From Deltaproteobacteria bacterium (GTDB taxonomy: Bacteria; Myxococcota_A; Polyangia; Nannocystales; Nannocystaceae), in the NCBI GenBank assembly GCA_016709225.1, contig JADJEE010000012.1, positions 1,903,501-1,967,500 on the forward strand: 64,000 nucleotides of DNA, written 5' to 3'. Made by a program: the position numbers and the translations under genes. The notes under the pieces are model-generated. The model ran no database searches and was not told where the DNA came from. It worked only from the letters and a program-made list of their open reading frames with translations. Of this stretch, positions 57,171 to 64,000 are shown in pieces. Position 1 is the stretch's first letter. Every line of letters starts with the position of its first letter.

Positions 57171-57192
57171 TACCTTAGCGCGAGCCCCGGCT

Positions 57193-58191
57193 TCACTCCG
57201 CCCATCGCACGTGGAAGTGATCGTCGTGGCCGCGCCAGTCACGGATGATGCCGTGCATGGCGCGATCGCCATGGGGGTACTGGAACAACGACTCCAGCGT
57301 CTCGCGGGGGGTGCCGCCGTGCAGCGCGTGCTCGTACAGCAGCTCCTGCACGCGGTAGTCCATGAAGATCCACGCGACCGCGCGGGTGTCGATCATCGCC
57401 TTCACCAGCTTCCACGTCCGCGCGCGATCGAGGTTGGCGGCCGAGGCCCGGACGAAGCGGGCGACGTCGGCGTCCCGCCCGCTCAACACATAGCCGACGT
57501 CGACGTCGCGACCCGTACGGTGCGAGAGATGCGGCGGGAACGGCCCACCGCCGGCCTTGCTCAGGTCGCCGACGTGGACGTCGGGCCCGCCCTCGGCCAC
57601 GCGCACGTACGCGCGCAACGACTCGCGCAGGCGGTGCACGGTGCGACGCGTGCCCCAGGCGAACGCCGGAGTCTTGATCATCCAGCCCGGACCTTCGCCG
57701 AGCTGCACGGCGTCGCGCATGTCACTGGGCTCGCCGTCCTCGACGAAGTCGGCGTAGAACACGTCGCGGGGATCGAGCTTGGCCGGGGTCGCACCGACCT
57801 CGAGGCGCTCGCGCAGCTCGTCGTGGACCAACTCGACGTGCCCCTGATCAATCGCCACGATCAGCACGTCTTTGCGGATCGCATCGCCGACACGGTAGTG
57901 CGCGATGGTGCCGGCGTCGCCGTCGCGGATCGTCGCGCGGGCGAGGCTGGCGTCGGCCGGCACCTGCGTGGCCAGCAGTGTCAGCGGCAGTGCAGTCATC
58001 GGCAACGGCTCGAGCTCGAGCTCGACGCTCGGCGCGGCGGTCGAGGTCACCGCCGACGTCGGCGGCGCGTCGACCTCGATGGCATCGCCCGCCGCCGTCG
58101 GCGACGCGTCGGTGGTGCCGGCTGGCGCAGGCTCGCCCGTGCGACTGCACGCGCCCGCCAACAACCACGGCAACCACGCGCGCGCGTTCAC
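57193..58191 (-). CDS. mepA: Penicillin-insensitive murein endopeptidase (MepA-like) lipoprotein
   Basis: M74-type murein endopeptidase of 332 aa. The N-terminus NARAWLPWLLAGAC has a lipobox. A Pro/Thr/Asp linker and an extra domain (residues ~55-150) precede the MepA domain (~155-330). Zinc-binding and catalytic motifs are HLSHRTGRDVDVGYVLSG (HxxGxxxD) and the terminal GHDDHFHVRW. It cuts D-Ala-meso-DAP cross-links in peptidoglycan. The start is GTG 58191, whose GTGA overlaps the stop of the carboxypeptidase gene. The pairing suggests joint processing of cell-wall peptides, either own or prey. Confidence 0.85.
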   Translation of the reverse strand: MNARAWLPWLLAGACSRTGEPAPAGTTDASPTAAGDAIEVDAPPTSAVTSTAAPSVELELEPLPMTALPLTLLATQVPADASLARATIRDGDAGTIAHYRVGDAIRKDVLIVAIDQGHVELVHDELRERLEVGATPAKLDPRDVFYADFVEDGEPSDMRDAVQLGEGPGWMIKTPAFAWGTRRTVHRLRESLRAYVRVAEGGPDVHVGDLSKAGGGPFPPHLSHRTGRDVDVGYVLSGRDADVARFVRASAANLDRARTWKLVKAMIDTRAVAWIFMDYRVQELLYEHALHGGTPRETLESLFQYPHGDRAMHGIIRDWRGHDDHFHVRWAE

Positions 58192-60374
58192 GGCACCACG
58201 ATGTCGACGTCGACGCGTCGGTTGCCGACCTTCACGACCCGCTCGATCGGCGCGCGATCGGGCACCAGCACCTGCAACGTGTAGGTGCCGGGCTTGTCGA
58301 CCGCGCGATCGAAGCGGCCGTCACGCGCCCGCGTGGTCCATCGCTCACCCTCGAAGGTGTGGTGCTCCGCGAGGCGGACTTCGGCGTCCACCGCCTTGCC
58401 GCCGGTGTCACGGACGTGGCCGCCGATCCACGGCCCCCGTACGCGATCCAGCAGCGTCTGCCACAGCGGCCGCGTCGCCTCGACCGCGGCGGTGCGCACG
58501 TCCAGCGGCGGGTTGTGGTGGGAGCCCTCGACGACGTACGCCATGGTCCCGAACGCGTGCAGATACCAGTCCTGATCGCTGCCGGCGACCGGATACGGCC
58601 CCTCGCGCACCGCGTACGCGCGGTCGTTGGGCTGTACCGGCGTCGCAGCCGCGAGCGCCTTGCCGATCGCCCGCGCGACGTCGGGCTGGTGGTCGCGCTT
58701 GCTCGGTACGACGTACGAGCTGTAGACGTCGGTGCCGTAGGTGTGGAACGACAACACCGCCGCGAAGCGTTCGCGCTCGGCCAGCCCCATCATCGCGAGG
58801 GTCTCGGGCTCGGAGCCCGGCGCGGGCCCGCGATACCACTTGTGCATGGGCGCCTCGGAGCTGCCGAGCTCGCCCCAACCGAAGGGATAGTTGCGGTTGA
58901 GATCGACGCCCTCGAATGGATCCGCGAACCCATCGCGATCGCCGTCGAAGGCGTTCTTGCGGATCGCGAAGCGCGACTCGTGCACGAACATGAAGGTGCC
59001 GTCGACGTTGACCAGCGGCACGCACCAGATCTGCAGACCGTCGACCCACGTCGTCACACGGGCGTCGTGCCCGTAGCCGGCGAGGAGCTGATCGATGGCG
59101 TCGAGCACGTACTCGATGCTGAGCAGCTCGCTGCCGTGGTGAGCACCGTCGAGCAGCACCGCCGGCTCGTCGGCGTCGTCGGCGGTGTCGGAGATGCGCA
59201 GCGCCCAGATCGGGCGCCGCTGGTGGGTACGGCCGATCTCGACCAGCTCGGTGATCGCGGGGTAGCGCTCGTGGTAGGCGCGCAGCAGCTGCTCGACCAG
59301 CGCGGGATCTTTGTAGCTGTCGTCGAGCACGAAGCCGCGCCCGCGACGGCTCGGCGCTCGGCTGGCGCGTGCGCGGAACTCGGGGTGCTCGGCCGACCAC
59401 GGGATGTTGCTGTCGATCGCGAGCACCTCGACCTGCGAGCGACGTAGGCGTTCGTAGCCGACGGTGTCGAGGAAGAGGATGGCGCGACGCCCCGCCGTGG
59501 TCTCGAGGGTCGAGGTGATGCTCGCGCGCAGCGGTGCCGGCAGGCGCCGCACCTCGGCAGCGTCGATCCACGCGTAGCGCGTGTTGCCGAACGGTGTCAC
59601 GTCGGAGGGCGGCTGCACGCCGTAGCGACGGCCGCGCGCAGGCATGTGCTCCCGCGACGCGTGCTTGCTGGCATCCATCGTCGTCAGCAGCGTCACGGCG
59701 GCGGTGCTGGTGTGTCGTGGCCCAACCCGCACGCCGACACAGCCGAACGCGTAGGTGGTGTCGTGCGCGGTGGTGGTCGCGATGTGCTCGAGCGTGTCGC
59801 CGTCGTAGACGCTGGCGACCAGCTGCGGGCCGATCATCAGCACCACCAGCTCGAGGCGCTTGCGCTTGGCGAGCGCGAGCTTGGTGGTCGACAGCGAGGC
59901 CTCGGAGCCCATCGGCAGCGCCATGCCGCGGTCCCATCGATGCAGCCGCAAGCGATCGCCCTCGACACTGGCGCCGTAGCCCGACGGCGTGCCCGGTGGA
60001 TCGCCGACGTAGCGCTGGCGCACCAGCACGCTCAGATCGAGCTTGCCGACGTTCTCGACGCGCGCCCGCACGAGCCCGTCACCGAGGTGCGCGGCGGGGT
60101 CGTCGGGGAACCACAGCTGCTCGGCCGGCGGCGTCGCAAACACCGGCATCAGGCGACCGCCGTCATCGGTGAACTCGCCGTTGCTCTTGGCCTTGCCGAC
60201 CACCGGCGTGTCGCTGGCGCGCACGCTGCCCAGCAGGGTGTGCTCCCGTGCGGGGTCGTGCTGGGGGAAGCCCGTCACCGCGGGCGCCGCGGCCGGGGCC
60301 CCACGCGAGGGCGACGGCGCGAGCGCGAGCGCGAGCGCGAACAGGCATGCGCGCGTCGACACGACCTCGATCAT
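58188..60374 (-). CDS. M14 zinc carboxypeptidase with N-terminal extension
   Basis: Exported protein of 728 aa. The signal (residues ~1-26, CLFALALALAPSPSRGAPAAA) is followed by a ~340-aa N-terminal region that looks beta-rich (YGASVEGDRLRLHRWDRGMALP) and is not recognised. The M14 domain (~370-640) has zinc ligands in LLDGAHHGSELLS (HxxE), the substrate motifs GVDLNRNYPFGWGE and SFHTYGTDVYSSYV, and the catalytic glutamate in YVVEGSHHNPP. A C-terminal ~80-aa domain resembles the carboxypeptidase regulatory-like/transthyretin fold (GTYTLQVLVPDRAPIERVVKVG). It removes C-terminal residues from peptides or peptidoglycan stems. ATG 60374 starts the gene; mepA follows with a GTGA overlap. Confidence 0.87.
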   Translation of the reverse strand: MIEVVSTRACLFALALALAPSPSRGAPAAAPAVTGFPQHDPAREHTLLGSVRASDTPVVGKAKSNGEFTDDGGRLMPVFATPPAEQLWFPDDPAAHLGDGLVRARVENVGKLDLSVLVRQRYVGDPPGTPSGYGASVEGDRLRLHRWDRGMALPMGSEASLSTTKLALAKRKRLELVVLMIGPQLVASVYDGDTLEHIATTTAHDTTYAFGCVGVRVGPRHTSTAAVTLLTTMDASKHASREHMPARGRRYGVQPPSDVTPFGNTRYAWIDAAEVRRLPAPLRASITSTLETTAGRRAILFLDTVGYERLRRSQVEVLAIDSNIPWSAEHPEFRARASRAPSRRGRGFVLDDSYKDPALVEQLLRAYHERYPAITELVEIGRTHQRRPIWALRISDTADDADEPAVLLDGAHHGSELLSIEYVLDAIDQLLAGYGHDARVTTWVDGLQIWCVPLVNVDGTFMFVHESRFAIRKNAFDGDRDGFADPFEGVDLNRNYPFGWGELGSSEAPMHKWYRGPAPGSEPETLAMMGLAERERFAAVLSFHTYGTDVYSSYVVPSKRDHQPDVARAIGKALAAATPVQPNDRAYAVREGPYPVAGSDQDWYLHAFGTMAYVVEGSHHNPPLDVRTAAVEATRPLWQTLLDRVRGPWIGGHVRDTGGKAVDAEVRLAEHHTFEGERWTTRARDGRFDRAVDKPGTYTLQVLVPDRAPIERVVKVGNRRVDVDIVVP

Positions 60375-60405
60375 GGCGCGCGCGCACAGACGTGCGCAAG
60401 CTCTT

Positions 60406-60414
60406 TGCTATCCT
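60406..60414 (+). promoter_or_regulatory. Extended -10 box TGC-TATCCT
   Basis: TGCTATCCT ends 25 nt before the ATG at 60440, leaving room for a normal short leader. It is identical to the box before the PH-domain gene. Confidence 0.5.
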
Positions 60415-60439
60415 GCCGCCGCGCGAGCCGCCCCCACGC

Positions 60440-60994
60440 ATGCCGCACCTCAGCATCGCGCTGCTGCACCACCCGGTGTGCAATCGACTCGGCGAAGAGA
60501 TCACGTCGACCGTCGATCACTTCGACGTCATGGACGGCTCCCGGCTCGCGCTCACCTACGGCGTATACCGGCTGTTCGTCGTCAACCACCTGCCGGCGCA
60601 GCAGGCCCTGGTCGAGCGCTTGATCCGACATGGCAGCGCGGCGTCCGAGCGCGACGACGCCCGTGGCGAGTTCGCCCGCACCCGCTGGGCGCCGGATCTC
60701 GCGGCTGCGATCGCCGAGCTCACCCGCGAGCACGGTCGCGCCCCCACCACGCTGGCGACCAGCGCTCGGATCGGCGGTGACGCGATCTCGTTCGCGCACG
60801 CGCGGGTGCGCCTGCAGGCCGGCGAGCCGATGCTGCTGCTGATGGGCAAGGCCTGGGGCCTCGCGCCGCGCGTGCTCGAGGGCGCCGACCTGCGACTGCA
60901 ACCGATCGACGCCGGCACCGGCTTCAACCACCTCTCGGTCCGCAGTGCGATGGCGATCCTGGTCGATCGCCTGCTCGCCCCCGCGGCGTCGTGA
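60440..60994 (+). CDS. TrmD/SpoU-like RNA methyltransferase (Methyltrn_RNA_4 family)
   Basis: Predicted SAM-dependent RNA methyltransferase of 184 aa with the alpha/beta-knot fold. Family blocks are LSIALLHHPVCNRLGEEITSTVDHFDVMD, LTYGVYRLFVVNHLPAQQALVERLIRH, LATSARI, MLLLMGKAWGLAPRV and the C-terminal GFNHLSVRSAMAILVDRLL. The HLSVRSA motif is characteristic of the family. The RNA target is unknown. ATG 60440 starts at the first conserved strand; the longer open frame upstream lies within sequence antisense to the carboxypeptidase and has no homology. Confidence 0.85.
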   Translation: MPHLSIALLHHPVCNRLGEEITSTVDHFDVMDGSRLALTYGVYRLFVVNHLPAQQALVERLIRHGSAASERDDARGEFARTRWAPDLAAAIAELTREHGRAPTTLATSARIGGDAISFAHARVRLQAGEPMLLLMGKAWGLAPRVLEGADLRLQPIDAGTGFNHLSVRSAMAILVDRLLAPAAS

Positions 60995-61056
60995 GGCCGG
61001 CCCGATCTGGTGCAGGTGGCTGCGCCGCCGCGGCCGCGACCGTATGAGGGTCGCCG

Positions 61057-62811
61057 ATGACCTCGACTTCGCGCGATCGACTCGCACTCCTCACCGCCGT
61101 ACTCGGACTCGCCGCCTGCGGGGACGGCACCACCACCGCCGACGGTGGCACCACGCAGGCCGACTCCAGCGCCGGTGAGAGCTCGGGCGGATCGAGCTCG
61201 GGCGGACCGGGCACCGCGAGCCTCACGGGCGACAGCACGTCGACCGATCCCGGCAGCACCGGCGAGACCACCGTCGACCCCTCCGCGGGCAGCGACAGCA
61301 GCAGCACCGACGCGTCCGCGAGCGACTCCAGCAGCGGCGGCAGCTCGGACGGCTCCAGCTCCGGCGGCGCGGCCTCCAGCGAGACCACCGCGGCCAACCC
61401 GTGCGACAGCGACATGATCGCGCCGGCGGTCACCAGCGCGCTCGATGCGATCGTGGTCGAGGCCGGCACCACCAGCGTGCAGTACACCCTCAGCTTCGAC
61501 GAGCCGGTCGCGCTCGCGGTCGGTGCGGTGTCGATCTCCGGCGGTGCGACCATCAGCGCGCCGAGCTTGCCCGCCCAGGGCACCGACTTCGATCTCACCA
61601 TCGACGGCCTCGATCCCGGCACCAGCTACACCCTGTCGGTGAACGCCGCCGCGATCGCGGACAGCTGCGGCAACGCGCTCGCACAGGACGAGACGCTCGA
61701 CCTCATCGGCGCCTGCACCCTCGATCAGACGCCACCGACGCTCACCAGCGCCGCGTTCGTGCAGCTGGACCCCGACACCACCGCGTCGGTGATCCAGCTC
61801 GACTTCGACGAGCCGGTCGCGCTCGAGGATGCCGACCTCGCGCTCGCCAACGGCGCTACGATCGACAGCGTCGAGCCGGCGCTCCCGACCACGGCGAGCA
61901 GCTTCTCGGTCTCGGTCAGCGGCCTCGTCGATCTACACGACCTCACCATCTCCGGCTTCGCCGACGCGTGCGGCAACGCGGCGGCCGACACCGGCTTGAC
62001 GATCTGCGTCGGCAACTCGGCCCGCCTCGACTTCACCGGTGGCGAGCAACAGTTCGTGGTGCCGCCGTGCGCCGACGGCTCGGTGTTCATCGAGGCCTAC
62101 GGCGCGCAGGGGGCCGACGCCACGGGTGCCGACCCCGGCACCGCCGGTCTCGGTGGCTACGCCGCCGGCGATCTCTCGGTCGCGAGCGGCGAGGTGCTCT
62201 ACGTGTTCGTCGGCGGCCGCGACGGCTACAACGGCGGCGGTGCGGCCGGCACCGGCAACACCAACGCCAGTGGCAACGGCGGCGGCGCGACCGATGTCCG
62301 CTACGGCGACAACACACTGGCCGATCGCGTGATCGTGGCCGGTGGCGGCGGTGGTGCGGCCGGCGATGCGGAGGGCTCGTGCATCGACGCAACGCCGGGC
62401 AACGGCGGCGAAGGTGGTCACCCCGACGGCGGCAGCGGTAGCTCGGGCTTCGGCTGCGCGGGCGAGGTGCACGGTGGCGGTGGCGGTGCGCAGGCCACCG
62501 GTGGACTCGGCGGCATCAGTGCCGGCAATTGCTCGACCTCCGGTGGCAGCGGTGCCGACGGCGATCTCGGCCTCGGTGGCAACGGCGGGTCCGGCGTGCA
62601 GGGCTGCGGCGGCTTCACCGGCGCTGGCGGTGGCGGTGGCGGTGGCGGCTTCTACGGCGGCGGTGGCGGAGCCGGCGGCCCCGGTGGCGGTGGCGGCTCG
62701 TGGGCCGGCGGTGGTGGTGGCGGCGGCGCGTCGTACATCGACGGTGTCGACGGCGGCGTCACGGTCGACGGTGCCATCACCGGCGACGGCTTCGTCGTCG
62801 TCTCGTGGTAG
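61057..62811 (+). CDS. Lipoprotein with two Ig-like (SbsA-type) domains and ALK-like glycine-rich domain
   Basis: Exported protein of 584 aa. The signal MTSTSRDRLALLTAVLGLAAC has the lipobox GLAAC. A Ser/Gly/Thr/Asp stalk (residues ~22-110) leads to two bacterial Ig/SbsA-like domains. They span ~115-215 (APAVTSALDAIVVEAGTTSV, LSFDEPVALAV) and ~225-320 (PPTLTSAAFVQLDPDTTASV, IQLDFDEPVALED). The rest (~325-584) is a glycine-rich domain that begins LDFTGGEQQFVVPPCADGS and includes LYVFVGGRDGYNGGGA, GGGATDVRYGDN and VIVAGGGGGAAG, then long poly-Gly tracts. That pattern matches the Gly_rich domain of receptor kinases ALK and LTK, which also occurs in some bacteria. It is probably a surface adhesin or ligand-binding lipoprotein. 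Confidence 0.8.
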   Translation: MTSTSRDRLALLTAVLGLAACGDGTTTADGGTTQADSSAGESSGGSSSGGPGTASLTGDSTSTDPGSTGETTVDPSAGSDSSSTDASASDSSSGGSSDGSSSGGAASSETTAANPCDSDMIAPAVTSALDAIVVEAGTTSVQYTLSFDEPVALAVGAVSISGGATISAPSLPAQGTDFDLTIDGLDPGTSYTLSVNAAAIADSCGNALAQDETLDLIGACTLDQTPPTLTSAAFVQLDPDTTASVIQLDFDEPVALEDADLALANGATIDSVEPALPTTASSFSVSVSGLVDLHDLTISGFADACGNAAADTGLTICVGNSARLDFTGGEQQFVVPPCADGSVFIEAYGAQGADATGADPGTAGLGGYAAGDLSVASGEVLYVFVGGRDGYNGGGAAGTGNTNASGNGGGATDVRYGDNTLADRVIVAGGGGGAAGDAEGSCIDATPGNGGEGGHPDGGSGSSGFGCAGEVHGGGGGAQATGGLGGISAGNCSTSGGSGADGDLGLGGNGGSGVQGCGGFTGAGGGGGGGGFYGGGGGAGGPGGGGGSWAGGGGGGGASYIDGVDGGVTVDGAITGDGFVVVSW

Positions 62812-62829
62812 TCGCTCGGCCCCTCGCAA

Positions 62830-64000
62830 TCAGTCGGGGCGGCCACTGGGCAGACCGATCACGGTGACGTCACCGTGGTCGGTCGGGATGCGCTCGTGCA
62901 GCAGCTGGACGACCTGTTGGTAGCCGGCGCGCTGCAGGCGATCCTGCATCTGCCGCCCGCCCTCGACGTTGTGGTGCCAGTGACCAGTCTGCTTGAACGC
63001 CCCGCGCGACATGGTCTGCAGCACGATCGAGCGCTGATCGAAGGGCAAGCCGGCGACGTTGCGACGGTAGCCCTCGGTGATCTGACCGCCCCACGAGCTC
63101 GGCGCGTTCGAGGTGTAGAAGACCCGCACCGGCACGCCCAACGCCTTCGCGGCGAGCCCCACGGTGCGCAGCGAGTCGTCGCCCAGCAGGTCGCCCTTGA
63201 TCGGCATGATGCGCCCCTGCTGGAACAGCAGCCGCACGTAGGCGTAGTGCTCGGGGTTGGCGAGCCAGCCGTAGCCCGGCGCCTTCGGATCGGGGGTCGC
63301 CTGCTCGCGGTAGTACTCGTGCAACCGCTCGCGGGTGGCGTGGTAGCCACGGCGCAGCTTGGCCAGCTCGGGTGAGCCTGCGAACGCAGTCTCGATGAGC
63401 GCCGCGGCACGCCTGCTCTGCGAGGGCGACCACAGCGCGACGAACTCCTCGGGTGTCGCGGCGGCGAGCACGAACACCTTCAGGCGCTGGTGGTGATCGG
63501 TGACACGTGGATCGTAGTCCATGACCCACGCCCACTGCGAGCGCGCGACTGCGATGAAGCTGTAGTTCTGATCGCTGCCGACGCCGATGTAGGCGCCACC
63601 GATGTTGGCGAGGTAGCGCCGCCACAGGTGTGCGCGTGGCTCGTTCGACTCGAGGTAGGGGAACGGATCGCGACAGTGCAGCTCGCTGCGACCCCCGCGG
63701 GACTGCGCAGCGCCCCAGCCGACGCGCACATCCTCGGAGCAGATCGCCTTGGTCTCGATGGGATCCTGCGTGATCGCGGTGAACTTCGCCAACGCGTCGG
63801 CCTCGGGCGGCTCGGGCTCGGGCACCACCGCCCGTGGAAATTCGATCGCGGCGCTGGGGAAGCGCGTCAGCACGCCATCGTCCGCGACACAACGCGCGCT
63901 CAGACGATGGTTGCCGCTCTGCATGAACTCGACGCGCCGATGCGCGCCGTGGATGCGTCCGGCGGGCCAGTACCACGAGCCACCCTTGAGCACGCGCGTG
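62830..64000 (-). CDS. Unknown exported-enzyme-like protein (5' partial at window edge)
   Basis: At least 387 aa are visible and the gene probably begins beyond the right edge; the first in-window GTG (63993) is not a convincing start. The sequence MQSGNHRLSARCVADDGVLTRFP is followed by blocks such as YLANIGGAYIGVGSDQNYSFIAVARSQWAWVMDYDPRVTDHHQRL (residues ~135-170) and YLARLL-like helices. A Rossmann-like C-terminal half has YGWLANPEHYAYVRLLFQQGRIMPIKGDLLGDDSLRTVGLAAKALGVPVRVFYTSNAP. It resembles the uncharacterised LIC_10091-type family, perhaps methyltransferase-like, but I am not certain. Its 3' end lies 18 bases from that of the convergent lipoprotein. Confidence 0.6.
   Translation of the reverse strand, partial: TRVLKGGSWYWPAGRIHGAHRRVEFMQSGNHRLSARCVADDGVLTRFPSAAIEFPRAVVPEPEPPEADALAKFTAITQDPIETKAICSEDVRVGWGAAQSRGGRSELHCRDPFPYLESNEPRAHLWRRYLANIGGAYIGVGSDQNYSFIAVARSQWAWVMDYDPRVTDHHQRLKVFVLAAATPEEFVALWSPSQSRRAAALIETAFAGSPELAKLRRGYHATRERLHEYYREQATPDPKAPGYGWLANPEHYAYVRLLFQQGRIMPIKGDLLGDDSLRTVGLAAKALGVPVRVFYTSNAPSSWGGQITEGYRRNVAGLPFDQRSIVLQTMSRGAFKQTGHWHHNVEGGRQMQDRLQRAGYQQVVQLLHERIPTDHGDVTVIGLPSGRPD

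Overview
The window is a very GC-rich chromosomal segment, densely coded on both strands. Its gene content points to a myxobacterium-like Myxococcota bacterium, most likely near the Nannocystis/Plesiocystis side. The signs are many unique lipoproteins with Ser/Thr/Asp/Gly-rich stalks, a DUF1552/DUF1592 pair, a Pkn-type Ser/Thr kinase next to an ECF sigma factor, AgmX/TonB-type periplasmic proteins, and a calcium-repeat-like IDNDxDGLVDxxD motif. This assignment is inference; no rRNA or tRNA was seen. No phage, IS element, integrase or CRISPR array was recognised. No intergenic stretch exceeds about 250 bases.

1-10.5 kb: the 3' end of transhydrogenase pntB and an acyl-AMP ligase (+). Then come small exported or membrane proteins and a minus-strand run: ExbB/TolQ, ExbD/TolR, two tandem TonB-like proteins, TolB, a short Ppx/GppA phosphatase and a PHP phosphoesterase. 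10.7-19 kb: three consecutive unknown lipoproteins (+), an orphan GspD-type secretin and a DUF4139 lipoprotein (-). 19.1-21 kb: a serine beta-lactamase-fold protein and pyrF.

21.0-31.1 kb is the most unusual part. A 2.1-kb cassette (truncated haemoglobin, 2Fe-2S/FAD/NAD reductase, HPP-family membrane protein) lies between two perfect 54-bp direct repeats. The first repeat is the 3' end of pyrF, which suggests insertion at that gene end and a mobile nitric-oxide/nitrite module. Next to it is a tightly overlapping minus-strand operon: a cation/proton antiporter, a 1373-aa fusion of a second antiporter to a helical region and a P-loop ATPase, an MscS-type channel, and a frameshifted peptidase-like lipoprotein that lacks key metal-binding residues. 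I know of no described system with this composition.

31.3-34.4 kb: a cupin, a Pro-rich lipoprotein and a five-haem cytochrome c. 34.4-42.7 kb: a small GspE-N-like protein and a chemosensory cluster (cheA, cheW, a soluble PAS-PAS-PAS MCP, a strong intrinsic terminator, then cheB, cheY, cheR). No flagellar or pilus genes lie beside it. 42.8-51.8 kb: envelope proteins, an ECF sigma factor with a TPR-bearing membrane partner, a PH-domain membrane protein, a GH18 hydrolase lipoprotein and the DUF1552/DUF1592 pair. 51.9-57.2 kb: ECF sigma, Ser/Thr kinase, TPR protein and lipoprotein (the last three joined by ATGA overlaps), then an SMC/RecF-like ATPase. 57.2-64 kb: a murein endopeptidase coupled to an M14 carboxypeptidase, a TrmD-like RNA methyltransferase, a lipoprotein with an ALK-like glycine-rich domain, and a partial unknown.

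Two global signals stand out. At least nine genes carry a TANNNT -10 box only 7-14 nt before the start codon, often preceded by TGC, which suggests leaderless or nearly leaderless mRNAs. The rare octamer CTAGTACC recurs exactly at the TAG stop codons of three unrelated genes.
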